Shown here: piece by piece, positions 34,317 to 43,674 of the stretch
Numbering within the stretch: the stretch's first letter is position 1
How the letters are laid out: each line of letters starts with the position of its first letter
Origin: Kineobactrum salinum
GTDB taxonomy: Bacteria > Pseudomonadota > Gammaproteobacteria > Pseudomonadales > Halieaceae
Length of the DNA: 64,000 nt
Assembly (NCBI RefSeq): GCF_010669285.1
Contig: NZ_CP048711.1
Location: forward strand, 3,782,001 to 3,846,000
Reading direction: 5' to 3'
Program-made: the position numbers and the translations under genes
Notes under the pieces: generated by a model
The model's input: only the letters and a program-made list of their open reading frames with translations
Database searches by the model: none
Told to the model about the DNA's origin: nothing

Positions 34317-36433
34317 TGCCGGAAACGGCCAGAGTAACTATGATGCACATAACTCAAAACGCTATTCCTCTAATCTTAATAATCGCGGCGTCACTTTATA
34401 CTGCGGGAAATTCGGCCGGAGAATCGAATGCCATTGCCCTGGACGAATGGCCCTTCCACGGCGGCAGTCCCTTGGAGCAACGGTTCAGTCCATATTCCCA
34501 GGTGAATGTAGAGAACATCTCCGACCTGGGGCTTGCATGGTCCTTTGAGTTCAACTCCAAGCGGGGCCAGGAAGCCACCCCGATTGTGGTGGATGGTGTC
34601 ATGTATGTCTCAACCGCCTGGTCCCGCGTTTACGCCCTGAATGCTGTATCAGGAGAAATGCTTTGGCATTTCGATCCCCAGGTTTCCGGGGCTACTGCCT
34701 TTAAGGCTTGTTGCGACGTGGTCAATCGGGGTGTTGCCGTGTCGGAAGGGCGCGTTTTCTTGGGAGCCCTGGATGGAAGGCTGATCGCACTAAATGCGAA
34801 AACCGGGAAGCTGCTCTGGTCTGTTGATACAATAGATCCCGACAAGGCGTATACCATCACCGGCGCGCCGCGAGTCTTCGACGACAAAGTTATCATTGGT
34901 AATGGCGGTGCTGAATACGGAGTACGTGGTTATGTGACTGCCTATAATGCCAGTACAGGAAGGGAGGTCTGGAGATTCTATACTGTGCCAGGCGCACCGG
35001 ATGCGGAGGCAGACGGCGCTGCATCCGACCAGATTCTGCGCGAGCTGGCACTTCCTACCTGGCATGGGGATTGGTACAAATATGGCGGTGGAGGTACGGT
35101 TTGGGATTCCATTGTTTATGATCCGGAATTGCATCAACTCTATATCGGCGTGGGGAACGGCAGTCCCTGGAATCACCAGGTCCGGTCGGATGGGAAAGGA
35201 GACAATCTGTTTCTCGCTTCCATTATTGCCCTCGACCCGGATACCGGGGCATACAAGTGGCATTATCAACAAAACCCAGGTGAAAGTTGGGACTTCACGG
35301 CCACTCAACAGATGATTCTGGCCACGTGGAATATGGGCGGCAGGGATCGAAAAGTTTTGATGCAGGCACCAAAGAATGGATTCTTTTATGTTATCGATCG
35401 AAGCAATGGGGAACTAATTTCCGCAGAAAATTTTGTGCCGGTCAACTGGGCATCCGGGATTGATAAAGTCACTGGAAGGCCGATTGAAAACCCAGAAGCG
35501 CGCTATCGCGAAGCACCTTTTGTAATGAGGCCTAATGCCTTAGGAGCACATAGCTGGCATCCAATGGCTTATAACCCTGAAAAGCAATTAGTCTACATAC
35601 CTATATACCATTCACTGTTTGCCTATGGCAATGAACCTGATTTTAAATTCCAACCTGGTATATGGAATAATGCGATCGATCAGGCGTTGTTACAGGTGCC
35701 TGATGATCCTGAAGAAATGCGGAAAGGCTCCGCCGGCTTCGAGGGACGGCTGCTGGCGTGGGACCCCGTGGCCCAAAAGGAAGTGTGGTCTGTGCGTCAC
35801 CCCACAATGCAAAATGGCGGCGTGCTCGCTACCGCGGGACACCTAGTATTTCAGGGCACTGGAACGGGCTGGTTCGAAGCGCGTCACGCGGATACTGGCA
35901 AGTTGTTGTGGAGGTTTGATGCTCGGGACGGGATAATCGCAGGGCCGGTCAGTTATCAACCGAACGGTACTCAGTACGTGGCTCTCGTGGCGGGTTACGG
36001 GGGCGCTTTCGGCATTGGTGAGGGGGTCGATACACCTAAAATTCGACCCAATGGTCGGGTTCTGGTCTTCAGTCTCAATGGGGCGGCGGAGTTACCCTTG
36101 CCAACAAAAGAGGTGCTGTTTCCTCTTGACCCGCCGGAGACCCGTTTTACTGAAGTACAGATAGATCGTGGACGTTTGCTCTACACCACGCATTGCTATC
36201 GTTGTCATGGTGCCGGCGCTCAGTCGACAGGGGTTTTGCCTGATCTTCGGCGATCTCCAGCCCTGGCTAATAACGATTACTGGCGAGCCATCCTCATAGA
36301 CGGTGTTTTAGCAAGTAAAGGGATGGTCTCGTTTGCCGAGTGGATGACTTCCGAAGAGATCGAATCTGTTCGGGCCTATGTGGTACACAAGGCGAGGATC
36401 GCTCAAGAGCAGGAAGCAAAGAAAGAAAGGTGA
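34316..36433 (+). CDS. PQQ-dependent quinohemoprotein alcohol dehydrogenase
   Basis: 705 residues: signal peptide (IPLILIIAASLYTAGNSA), an eight-bladed PQQ propeller and a C-terminal cytochrome c domain with heme site CYRCHGAG. The vicinal disulfide motif FKACCDVVNRGVAV, which sits over PQQ in methanol/ethanol dehydrogenases, is present. The catalytic Asp region reads ESWDFTATQ. This is the type II layout, in which electrons from alcohol oxidation pass from PQQ to the fused heme c in the periplasm. The start at 34316 overlaps the upstream stop, and ATG 34340 or 34343 is possible. No PQQ synthesis genes are in the window. Confidence 0.92.
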   Translation: MPETARVTMMHITQNAIPLILIIAASLYTAGNSAGESNAIALDEWPFHGGSPLEQRFSPYSQVNVENISDLGLAWSFEFNSKRGQEATPIVVDGVMYVSTAWSRVYALNAVSGEMLWHFDPQVSGATAFKACCDVVNRGVAVSEGRVFLGALDGRLIALNAKTGKLLWSVDTIDPDKAYTITGAPRVFDDKVIIGNGGAEYGVRGYVTAYNASTGREVWRFYTVPGAPDAEADGAASDQILRELALPTWHGDWYKYGGGGTVWDSIVYDPELHQLYIGVGNGSPWNHQVRSDGKGDNLFLASIIALDPDTGAYKWHYQQNPGESWDFTATQQMILATWNMGGRDRKVLMQAPKNGFFYVIDRSNGELISAENFVPVNWASGIDKVTGRPIENPEARYREAPFVMRPNALGAHSWHPMAYNPEKQLVYIPIYHSLFAYGNEPDFKFQPGIWNNAIDQALLQVPDDPEEMRKGSAGFEGRLLAWDPVAQKEVWSVRHPTMQNGGVLATAGHLVFQGTGTGWFEARHADTGKLLWRFDARDGIIAGPVSYQPNGTQYVALVAGYGGAFGIGEGVDTPKIRPNGRVLVFSLNGAAELPLPTKEVLFPLDPPETRFTEVQIDRGRLLYTTHCYRCHGAGAQSTGVLPDLRRSPALANNDYWRAILIDGVLASKGMVSFAEWMTSEEIESVRAYVVHKARIAQEQEAKKER

Positions 36434-36568
36434 GCTTGGCTTGCGGAATCTCAAGCTCAATGACCAATAGCAAGCGTGGAAGGCGAATCGTTAGTTGTAG
36501 CTTTGGCTTGTGTGTGACATTATTTCCTGGCTCAGCATTTCATATAACTACTATGATTGGAGGAAATG

Positions 36569-37672
36569 GTGTTCAAGCCGACAACCTTGCGTGTGTATCT
36601 GCTCCGAGCCCGTGAGGCTGGTTTTGACCCTGACGAGATTCTTCGAGGAAGCGGCGTGACGTGGAATGACGTTGACTCCCTAAAGCCTTTTGAACTCGAT
36701 ACCATTGCGGATCTATTCCACTACATTGCCCGCGCTACACCACCCGATTTCGCTATGAAATGTGGGTATGCATGTTCAATTCGAGATTTCGGCATAGTGG
36801 GCTTTTCCATGATGAGTATGCCTTCACTCCGTGACGCCTTTGAGTACTACACCCGCTACTCCTTGTTAGCAGGGCACCCACTAGTCAGTACGGTGGTAGA
36901 GGACGGAAATCAATGGAAAATGCACTTCGTGCCACGGAGAATTATGTCTACCGAGGCGCTGCGTTTCTGTCTCGAGGTATCTATCGCCGGCATGGAGCCA
37001 GTGATACGGGAATTGACTGAGCAGCCAGCGATTACCACTGGAATCGAGTTCACCTTTGGCAAACCGTCTTCGGACTCGAGGTACGGTCTATTTGGTACTA
37101 ATGTTATTCGTTTCGGCTCCAAAGCCTCTGCCTATTGCGGCCACCGGACTGATCTTGACCGGCCTATACGCTCTTGGGATGGTGAGGTTAGTCATTTATG
37201 TTACCAACAAAGTGACAAGTTCCTTGCCGAACTGACAAGGTCGAGGTCCATCAGGGAGCAGTTGGAGGATCTGATGTTGATTTCGGCGGGGGAAATGCCT
37301 TCTGTGGACGATATGGCCAAAGCTCTGCGTATGAGTCGCCGTTCACTGCAACGTCAACTTACCAACCAGAGCCTCAGTTACCAAGAGATTGCTAAGGAGT
37401 TTCGCATGCGCCACGCCATAGCGCTATTGATGGAAGATCGTTCAAATGTTAAAACCATCGCGTTTTCGCTGGGCTTTCGGGACGTGAGTAGTTTTAGGCG
37501 TGCATTTCGTATATGGACGGGGCTTTCCATTGGGGAATGGAAGGCCGCGAATGTTGTGAAGGACGCAAGATGTGTGAAGCAGAGAGTGGTGGTTAACTTG
37601 GATAGTATGAGAGCTAAGGTCGGATATCATCATACCACTCTACGTAGTCCTGCTTCCTTCACTGGCCATTGA
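36569..37672 (+). CDS. AraC-family transcriptional regulator (Arabinose_bd/OruR type)
   Basis: 367 residues. The N-terminal domain (SGVTWNDVDSLKPFELDTIA, RDFGIVGFSMMSMPSLRDAF) matches the domain Pfam calls Arabinose_bd, found in OruR/ArgR-like activators. The C-terminal double helix-turn-helix reads SVDDMAKALRMSRRSLQRQL and VKTIAFSLGFRDVSSFRRAF. GTG 36569 sits five bases after GGAGG, and ATG 36566 and TTG 36557 are in frame. It lies after the PQQ dehydrogenase and likely activates island-B genes in response to a pathway compound. Confidence 0.85.
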   Translation: MFKPTTLRVYLLRAREAGFDPDEILRGSGVTWNDVDSLKPFELDTIADLFHYIARATPPDFAMKCGYACSIRDFGIVGFSMMSMPSLRDAFEYYTRYSLLAGHPLVSTVVEDGNQWKMHFVPRRIMSTEALRFCLEVSIAGMEPVIRELTEQPAITTGIEFTFGKPSSDSRYGLFGTNVIRFGSKASAYCGHRTDLDRPIRSWDGEVSHLCYQQSDKFLAELTRSRSIREQLEDLMLISAGEMPSVDDMAKALRMSRRSLQRQLTNQSLSYQEIAKEFRMRHAIALLMEDRSNVKTIAFSLGFRDVSSFRRAFRIWTGLSIGEWKAANVVKDARCVKQRVVVNLDSMRAKVGYHHTTLRSPASFTGH

Positions 37673-37793
37673 AACTTTTTCAACTCAGGCGCCCCTGATG
37701 TTTCTCGATTGCTGAGCGACCGCATTCATGTGCCACTTCTTCACACATCCGCCAGTGGCCTGGTAGTGTGTGGGTCGCTTCCCCCAATGCGCT

Positions 37794-38450
37794 TTAGGAG
37801 ATATCTTCGAACAGGGAGGAACGGAAAATCTCCGAGAATTCGTCGAGCATTTCGCGCGCCGTTGCATCGTAGGCCTGTACCTCAATGAGATAAAATAGCC
37901 TATCCATCAATAAATAGAGCATGACAAAACGAATGAGGAATTTTCTGCGTTGCTTTCCCTCGGGAATTGTCTTGACTATGGCCATAGCCTCTGCCAATCG
38001 GTGAGTTGTGGGTACGAGTTCGGCTGCGAGTTCGGGGTCGCTCCTGGTGGCGTCCCAGAAAGCATCACAAAGGACATGCATGCGCTCCCACATCTCGCCA
38101 TACTGATCCATCCATCCACGAATGCCGTCGTGACTAGGTTGCTCGAGTTCGTCGAATTGCTCGAGAGTCTTTTTAACGTCCACGTTGATATGACCCTGGA
38201 GTTCTCTTGCGACATCCGCCTTGCTACTGTAGTAGCGATAGAAAGTTGTCGCTGTCGTGCCGGCAAGTTTGGCGATCTGGTTTACGCTGGTTGCCTGATA
38301 GCCGTGTTTGATGAAAAGCTCGGCAGCGCTAGCGGTTAGTCGCTTACGGGTCAGGGTTTTCTGTTGTTCCCGAAGTGAAGCCACTGTGCGGCTCTCAGGT
38401 CCTGAGGTCGATTTGGTATATCTAGCCTTTCCAGAGTTGAGCTTACTCAT
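37794..38450 (-). CDS. TetR-family transcriptional regulator
   Basis: 218 residues. TetR DNA-binding helices: LTASAAELFIKHGYQATSVN, QIAKLAGTTATTFYRYYSSK. The basic N-terminal extension (MSKLNSGKARYTKSTSGPES) is longer than usual. It is divergent from the SnoaL/TonB-receptor/GMC genes starting at 38680, with a 229-bp shared promoter region, the standard arrangement for a local repressor. The ligand is unknown. Confidence 0.88.
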   Translation of the reverse strand: MSKLNSGKARYTKSTSGPESRTVASLREQQKTLTRKRLTASAAELFIKHGYQATSVNQIAKLAGTTATTFYRYYSSKADVARELQGHINVDVKKTLEQFDELEQPSHDGIRGWMDQYGEMWERMHVLCDAFWDATRSDPELAAELVPTTHRLAEAMAIVKTIPEGKQRRKFLIRFVMLYLLMDRLFYLIEVQAYDATAREMLDEFSEIFRSSLFEDIS

Positions 38451-38569
38451 TTTCCCCGTTTGTCCTTTTCCGGCCTATTGAGAACTGGGTTAGCCGTAGC
38501 CCCGGGCTAAGCCCTGTGGGCGGCCCAGACCAAAGTCTACCGCAAACGTGACTGAGAGTGAAATTATAG

Positions 38570-38597
38570 TTGACACTCGACCTCAAAATGTTACACA
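38570..38597 (+). promoter_or_regulatory. Candidate promoter for the SnoaL/TonB/GMC genes
   Basis: TTGACA at 38570-38575 and TACACA at 38592-38597 with a 16-bp spacer, about 85 bp before the ATG at 38680. The -35 is perfect and the -10 is weak, which would suit an activated promoter. It does not contain the GACCGGTC block of the island-A promoters. The call rests on position and the -35 match only. Confidence 0.35.
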
Positions 38598-38679
38598 CTC
38601 TAACAGAACGGGCCATTAAGAACCATAAAGTAGCTCTATGGCACTAAATAATAGGTAATATAATACGGGTAGCATCACT

Positions 38680-39212
38680 ATGATAGAAATCGAGGTTCAA
38701 CGGGAGCTGGAACAGCTCCTTCTTTCCTATTGCTACGCACTTGATCGCAGAGACTACGCTACAGTAAAGCAGCTGTATCACGATGGGGCCGAAGACGACC
38801 ATGGTGACTATCGGGGGGAGTGGATGGTTTAATCGCCTGGCTGAGCAATGTTCAGGAAGACTTGGAGAGCTCCTCTCACACTCTGAGTAATATGAGATTT
38901 GCACGTAGGGACGATTACGCAGAGAGCGAGTGTCGTGGCATTACCTATCTGTGCCTCAAAGGTAGCCCTCCGCAAAATGTGATGGTCGTGGGTCGCCATT
39001 TCGACAAGTATGAGCGACGCGAAGGAGTCTGGGGTTTCACTCATCGGGCGTTGTGTGTCGATTGGGTGCAGCTTATGCCGCGCGTCGATGCGGAGTTCGA
39101 TCTGACCGGTGCCGTGGAGCCCGGGAAAATGGGCCCTGATGATCCATTTTATTCCAGGCTTGAGCTGCTGCCGGGAACTGTAAAGACAGTTGGAACCGCT
39201 AGGGGCAACTGA
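38680..39212 (+). pseudogene. SnoaL_4/NTF2-like protein, one-base frameshift
   Basis: From ATG 38680 the frame reads LLSYCYALDRRDYATVKQLY and HDGAEDDHGDYRG, then meets a stop. One G too many in the six-G run at 38813-38818 accounts for it. In the next frame the protein continues VDGLIAWLSNVQEDLESSSH, NMRFARRDDYAESECRGITY and WGFTHRALCVDWVQLMPRVD. The whole aligns with the intact paralogue at 33786 (HGDYTGPVDGFIKWL, RALSVDWVQQF). It is either a recent frameshift or a consensus error, as everything else is preserved. Confidence 0.8.
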
Positions 39213-39246
39213 TAGATCCATTTTTTCCACCAACCGAGGGAATCTC

Positions 39247-41439
39247 ATGATTAACAAATATAAGCTGATTTCTTGTCCCGAAGTACTGCGTCTTCCCGTC
39301 ATGTCCGCCCTTGTACTGAACGGATTACTTCCGGCATCCGGCACTTATGCAGCAGAAGTGTCCGTGGGCGCGCTGGAAGAAGTTGTTGTTACGGCGCAAC
39401 GGCGCGAGGAACGCTTGTCCGAAGTACCGATGTCAATTTCCGCCTTTACTGGCACAGATATGCAGCTTGCGTCGATCAACGATACTCAGGGTCTGAGCAT
39501 GAAAGTCCCCGGGCTGGTCTATCCCGCGAGTGATAATTTCGCGATGCCCTACATTCGTGGTGTGGGTATGGCCTTTGCCGCGAACGGTCTCGAAGTTCCA
39601 ATCGCCACCTACATCGATGACGTTTACATCCAGCAACAAACGGGATCAATTGCGCAACTTGTGGACCTGGAAAGAGTTCAAGTGCTGAAAGGTCCTCAGG
39701 GAACGCTGTACGGGCGAAATGCAACAGGGGGCGCCATCGTAGTTAACACAATGGATCCCACAGAAGAACTGGAGGGTTATGTCCGACTCGGTTATGGAAG
39801 ATTTGACTCCCTGCGTTCTGAAGGCGTACTAAATGTCCCACTCTCAGATACTGTAAGTGCGCGTGTGGCACTACAGTTGTTTGATCGCAGAGAGGGCTAC
39901 ATCGAGAATGTGTTTACCGGCAATGACCTTGGGGAGGACAAGCGAGTAACGGCTCGGGCGAAAGTCGCTTGGCGACCCTCTGAGGCTACCGAAGTGATCG
40001 GTTCCTTCGAGCGTTTTCGGGGCGATGATACGATCAATGCACACGCCCATGGAGAGGTGTCGGTATGCACAGGATGCGCTGCGTATGGCGTGACTCCTCC
40101 GAGTGGTTTCTATGAGGTTTTTCAGGATCACGAAACACAAACACAAAGTGACGCGGACCTGAGTATATTGCGTATTTCCCACGATTTTGGAAACCTGGAG
40201 TTCTACAGCGTGACTTCCTACAGGGAGTATGTTTTCTCTGGGGAGTTCGATCAGGATTTTACATCCGCACCATTATTTGTCTACAGCACGAGAAACGAGT
40301 CCGAGACGATAGAGCAGGAATTTCGTCTAACCTCAAGCTTTGAAGGTGCCCTCAACTTCGCGGCCGGCGTCTTTTATGAAAAAGATTCAACGGATGCACC
40401 GGCATTCTTGCGTGGTGACGCGTTCGGAGCACTCGTTCCTGGAGCCGAAAAAATTGAGTCCAAACTCGATGCAGCGGCAGTGTTTGGGGAAATTTACTAT
40501 GATCTGAGTGATAATTGGAAATTTACTCTAGGCGGACGTTACAACCGGGATGATCGTTCTCTGGAGATCCGGAACAATCCCGATGGTGTGTTGGTATTTG
40601 GGGTCGAGGCGTTCAAGCTGGAAGACACCTTCACAGACTTTACCCCGAGAGTCGTGCTCGCGTATAACAACGATGATGTCAATCTCTACGCGAGCTACAA
40701 CGAAGGTTTCAAAAGCGGTGGGTACAACTCAGCGGTCTTTACGCCACCGGAAGCGTTGACTTCGGAAAAAATCAAGAGCTATGAAATAGGGGGCAAATTC
40801 GGTTTGTTGGACAATCGGATGAGGCTCAACACTTCTGTGTTTTTCTATACCTACGATGATATGCAGGTCACATTCTATGACCCGCTTACTTCAGCGCTCA
40901 TCTTACGCAACGCCGCTGATTCGGAGAGTGTTGGGGTCGATTTTGACCTGACTTGGGCAGCAACAGAGTCATTGACTATCGGTTTCGGAGGTCAGTACCT
41001 GGATGCTGAGTTCAAATCATTCCCCAACGGCTCCATATATGTACCCGCTCCGGGAGCCCTGGTGCCCGAGGAAGCCGATCTGAGTGGGGAGCCTTTGCCT
41101 AATGCCCCAGAATGGTCGGGATTCATCAGTGCAGACTACATCCACCCTATCGGTAATGGCCTTGAGCTGGCTCTTGGCATCGTAGCTAATTATACCGACG
41201 AATACGACTTTATGCCGGGGGCGGGCGGTCCACTGCAACTTGACAGACAGGAATCGATGACGCGAGTGAATGCAACGGCCTCGATCGGCAGCCCCGACCA
41301 AGGATGGTCCGTGATGTTGTGGGTAGAAAACCTCACGGACAAAGAATATTACAATAACAGGCTCGCAACCGGGTTTGGTGATCAGCTGACCATGGCCCTT
41401 CCAAGAATGTATGGGGCGAGTGTGGAGTGGCGCTTCTGA
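39247..41439 (+). CDS. TonB-dependent outer-membrane receptor
   Basis: 730 residues from ATG 39247 with a signal peptide (VMSALVLNGLLPASGTYAA), TonB-box-like LEEVVVTAQRREERLSEVPM, plug motif VQVLKGPQGTLYGRNATGGA and barrel end PRMYGASVEWRF. Its stop overlaps the ATG of the GMC oxidoreductase, so the two are co-translated and probably share a substrate. In known polyether-degrading operons (peg genes) a TonB receptor is likewise adjacent to a GMC-type alcohol dehydrogenase. Confidence 0.92.
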   Translation: MINKYKLISCPEVLRLPVMSALVLNGLLPASGTYAAEVSVGALEEVVVTAQRREERLSEVPMSISAFTGTDMQLASINDTQGLSMKVPGLVYPASDNFAMPYIRGVGMAFAANGLEVPIATYIDDVYIQQQTGSIAQLVDLERVQVLKGPQGTLYGRNATGGAIVVNTMDPTEELEGYVRLGYGRFDSLRSEGVLNVPLSDTVSARVALQLFDRREGYIENVFTGNDLGEDKRVTARAKVAWRPSEATEVIGSFERFRGDDTINAHAHGEVSVCTGCAAYGVTPPSGFYEVFQDHETQTQSDADLSILRISHDFGNLEFYSVTSYREYVFSGEFDQDFTSAPLFVYSTRNESETIEQEFRLTSSFEGALNFAAGVFYEKDSTDAPAFLRGDAFGALVPGAEKIESKLDAAAVFGEIYYDLSDNWKFTLGGRYNRDDRSLEIRNNPDGVLVFGVEAFKLEDTFTDFTPRVVLAYNNDDVNLYASYNEGFKSGGYNSAVFTPPEALTSEKIKSYEIGGKFGLLDNRMRLNTSVFFYTYDDMQVTFYDPLTSALILRNAADSESVGVDFDLTWAATESLTIGFGGQYLDAEFKSFPNGSIYVPAPGALVPEEADLSGEPLPNAPEWSGFISADYIHPIGNGLELALGIVANYTDEYDFMPGAGGPLQLDRQESMTRVNATASIGSPDQGWSVMLWVENLTDKEYYNNRLATGFGDQLTMALPRMYGASVEWRF

Positions 41440-43043
41440 TGGAAGAGTACGATTACATTATAGTTGGCGCTGGTTCAGCGGGATGCGTTTTATCTGAGAG
41501 ATTGTCGGTGAGCGGCGAGCATTCTGTCCTCTTGATCGAAGCTGGCCCGGACGATAGTAATCCATTCGTTTCCATGCCGATGGGTTTGTTCAAACTTTTT
41601 GCTGATCCTTCCAAGACATGGAGCTACCTGCTGGAACCTGATAGTGAGACAGGCAAACAGCATGCGTGGCTACGTGGCAAGATGATTGGCGGATCGAGCT
41701 CCATAAATGGCATGCTCTACTTTCGTGGTCAGCCCCAGGATTACGATGGCTGGAAGGAATTGGGCTGTGAAGGCTGGGGTTGGGAAGCAATGCGAGAGGT
41801 ATTCCGAGCCATAGAGGATCATGAGCTGGGTGACGATGGTGTTAGAGGTGTCGGTGGTCCATTGCATGTGTCAGTGCAAAGGGAGAAGACGCCGCTTACG
41901 GAGGCCATACTTAAAGCGGGCGCGGCACTGGGCCTCCCTGTCCGCGAAGACCTGAACCGGGAGGAGCAGGAAGGCATCGGCTACAGTCCGCGTACTATCA
42001 AGAACGGTCGCCGCGTCAGCGCAGCTGATGCGTTTCTTAAACCCGCAATGGGGCGAGATAACCTCACAGTTGTTACTGATACACTGGTAACAAACATTGA
42101 TTTTGACGGCAGGCGGGCGAGTGGCGTCTCGACTGTCCAAGGAGAAAATAAACGAAGCTATAAGGCCCGCCGTGAAATAATTCTTTCCGCAGGCGCCCTG
42201 CAGTCACCGGTAATTCTCCAGCACTCAGGTGTCGGGCCGGCTCATTTGCTGAGGAAATACGGAATTCCAATTATTCACGATAGCCCCGGAGTTGGCCGGA
42301 ATGCCAGGGAACACAAGGTTGTGACTATAATATCTCGGCTGTCGGCGCACAGTCTCAACAAGGAATACCGAGGCTGGCGAAAATATATGAATGGGATACG
42401 GTACTTCCTGACGCGAAGCGGTCCACTGACCGCAACCTACGACATTAATGCCTTTGTACGGACCAGCGATACTCTTGATCGGCCTGACGCGCAACTTACC
42501 TTCTGGGCTGTTACCCCGGATCTTAATTCGTCCGTATATCAACCGGATAGTAAACCTGGCTTGTTCTTCATGGGTTACCCTTTGCGCTCGGACAGCCAAG
42601 GCGTGGTTAGCATTACATCTAGCGACCCGCGCGATCCACCTTCGATACAGGCAAATTTCCTTACCACGGAGCATGACAAAAAAGTTATCGTTGATCTGTT
42701 TCGCTACGCGCGCCGTTTGCTTGAGCAAGCACCTGTATCAGATTACATCGTTGAAGAATTACATCCAGGCCCAGCTGTACAAACCGATGAAGATATTATC
42801 GCGGCCTGCCATCAGGATACGACCTGCATGCATACCGTCGGGACCTGTCGGATGGGGCCAGAAACTGATGTAGAAGCGGTGCTCGATAGTCAACTTCGCG
42901 TACGTGGTGTGGAAGGGTTGCGAGTAGTGGATTGTTCTGTCATGCCAACACAAGTTTCAGGTAACACCGCTGGCCCCGTCATGGCCATCGCCTGGCATGC
43001 GGCCGACATGATATTGGCCGACACCGTGTCGCGTCGATCGTGA
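41439..43043 (+). CDS. GMC-family flavin alcohol oxidoreductase
   Basis: 534 residues. The N-terminal FAD motif is DYIIVGAGSAGCVLSERLS. GMC signature 1 is in GKMIGGSSSINGMLYFRGQP and signature 2 in GALQSPVILQHSGVGPA. The catalytic His region is MHTVGTCRMGPETD, and the end reads DCSVMPTQVSGNTAGPVMAI. The family includes choline, long-chain alcohol and polyethylene-glycol dehydrogenases. It oxidises an alcohol to an aldehyde or ketone with FAD. There is no signal peptide, so it is probably cytoplasmic or membrane-associated. The start at 41439 overlaps the receptor stop. Confidence 0.9.
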   Translation: MEEYDYIIVGAGSAGCVLSERLSVSGEHSVLLIEAGPDDSNPFVSMPMGLFKLFADPSKTWSYLLEPDSETGKQHAWLRGKMIGGSSSINGMLYFRGQPQDYDGWKELGCEGWGWEAMREVFRAIEDHELGDDGVRGVGGPLHVSVQREKTPLTEAILKAGAALGLPVREDLNREEQEGIGYSPRTIKNGRRVSAADAFLKPAMGRDNLTVVTDTLVTNIDFDGRRASGVSTVQGENKRSYKARREIILSAGALQSPVILQHSGVGPAHLLRKYGIPIIHDSPGVGRNAREHKVVTIISRLSAHSLNKEYRGWRKYMNGIRYFLTRSGPLTATYDINAFVRTSDTLDRPDAQLTFWAVTPDLNSSVYQPDSKPGLFFMGYPLRSDSQGVVSITSSDPRDPPSIQANFLTTEHDKKVIVDLFRYARRLLEQAPVSDYIVEELHPGPAVQTDEDIIAACHQDTTCMHTVGTCRMGPETDVEAVLDSQLRVRGVEGLRVVDCSVMPTQVSGNTAGPVMAIAWHAADMILADTVSRRS

Positions 43044-43062
43044 TATTAGGGAGAATTATTGT

Positions 43063-43596
43063 ATGAGCATAGTATTTGGTGGAATTCGTCAGCTTGGCAT
43101 GGTGGTCCGCGACGCGGATAAAGCGATGGAGGAGTGGGGGAAGCTTGGTGTAGGTCCTTGGTTTACAATGCGGAACTTTATCGTGGACGACTTTATTTAC
43201 CGTGGAAAAACTTCCCCCGCACCCGAATTGACACTTTGCTTCGCATGTTCCGGGGCTTTACAGATTGAACTGATTCAGCAGCACAACGATGTGCCGAGTG
43301 CCTACCAGGATTTTCTCGCCCAGGGTAAAGAGGGCGCGCAGCATGTTGCGGCTTGGTTCAGTGATCATGACAGTTATGACGCCAAACGGGCACAATTGAT
43401 GGCGCGGGGCTTCGAGCTCATTCATGAGGGAGCTGCGCGGGAGAATGATTCAAGGTTTGCATATTTTGAAACTGGGGAGCCCGGAGGGCTTATGTTTGAA
43501 ATCGCAGAAGCCACATTGCCAAATCTCGAAGAGTTTCAGCAAACCATTGTACAGGCCGCAATCGATTGGGATGGCCGCCAGCTGATAGCGCTTTAG
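43063..43596 (+). CDS. VOC (glyoxalase/epimerase-like) protein
   Basis: 177 residues with VOC-fold pieces: GGIRQLGMVVRDADKAMEEW, then GKLGVGPWFTMRNF, then QIELIQQHNDVPSAYQDFLA, QHVAAWF and FAYFETGEPGGLMFEIAEAT. A ribosome site AGGGAG lies ahead. Relatives include methylmalonyl-CoA epimerase-like and ring-cleavage enzymes. The GIRQLGMVV start often places a metal-ligand His where this protein has Gln (G-I-x-Q/H), so the metal site may be atypical. Function unknown, but it is transcribed between the GMC enzyme and the TPP-dependent complex. Confidence 0.75.
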   Translation: MSIVFGGIRQLGMVVRDADKAMEEWGKLGVGPWFTMRNFIVDDFIYRGKTSPAPELTLCFACSGALQIELIQQHNDVPSAYQDFLAQGKEGAQHVAAWFSDHDSYDAKRAQLMARGFELIHEGAARENDSRFAYFETGEPGGLMFEIAEATLPNLEEFQQTIVQAAIDWDGRQLIAL

Positions 43597-43623
43597 ATCA
43601 CTAGGTGAAATCACGGAATTAGG

Positions 43624-43645
43624 TCTCTCGCAGTATCGCGAGAGA
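43624..43645 (+). promoter_or_regulatory. Short hairpin before the TPP-complex genes
   Basis: TCTCTCGC and GCGAGAGA form an 8-bp perfect inverted repeat with a six-base loop, 30 bp ahead of the E1 alpha start. There is no T-run, so it is not a typical terminator. It may be an operator half-site pair or an RNA processing or stability element between the VOC gene and the complex. Confidence 0.4.
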
Positions 43646-43674
43646 AATCTGCACGGCCAAAGGGAAATCACCGA

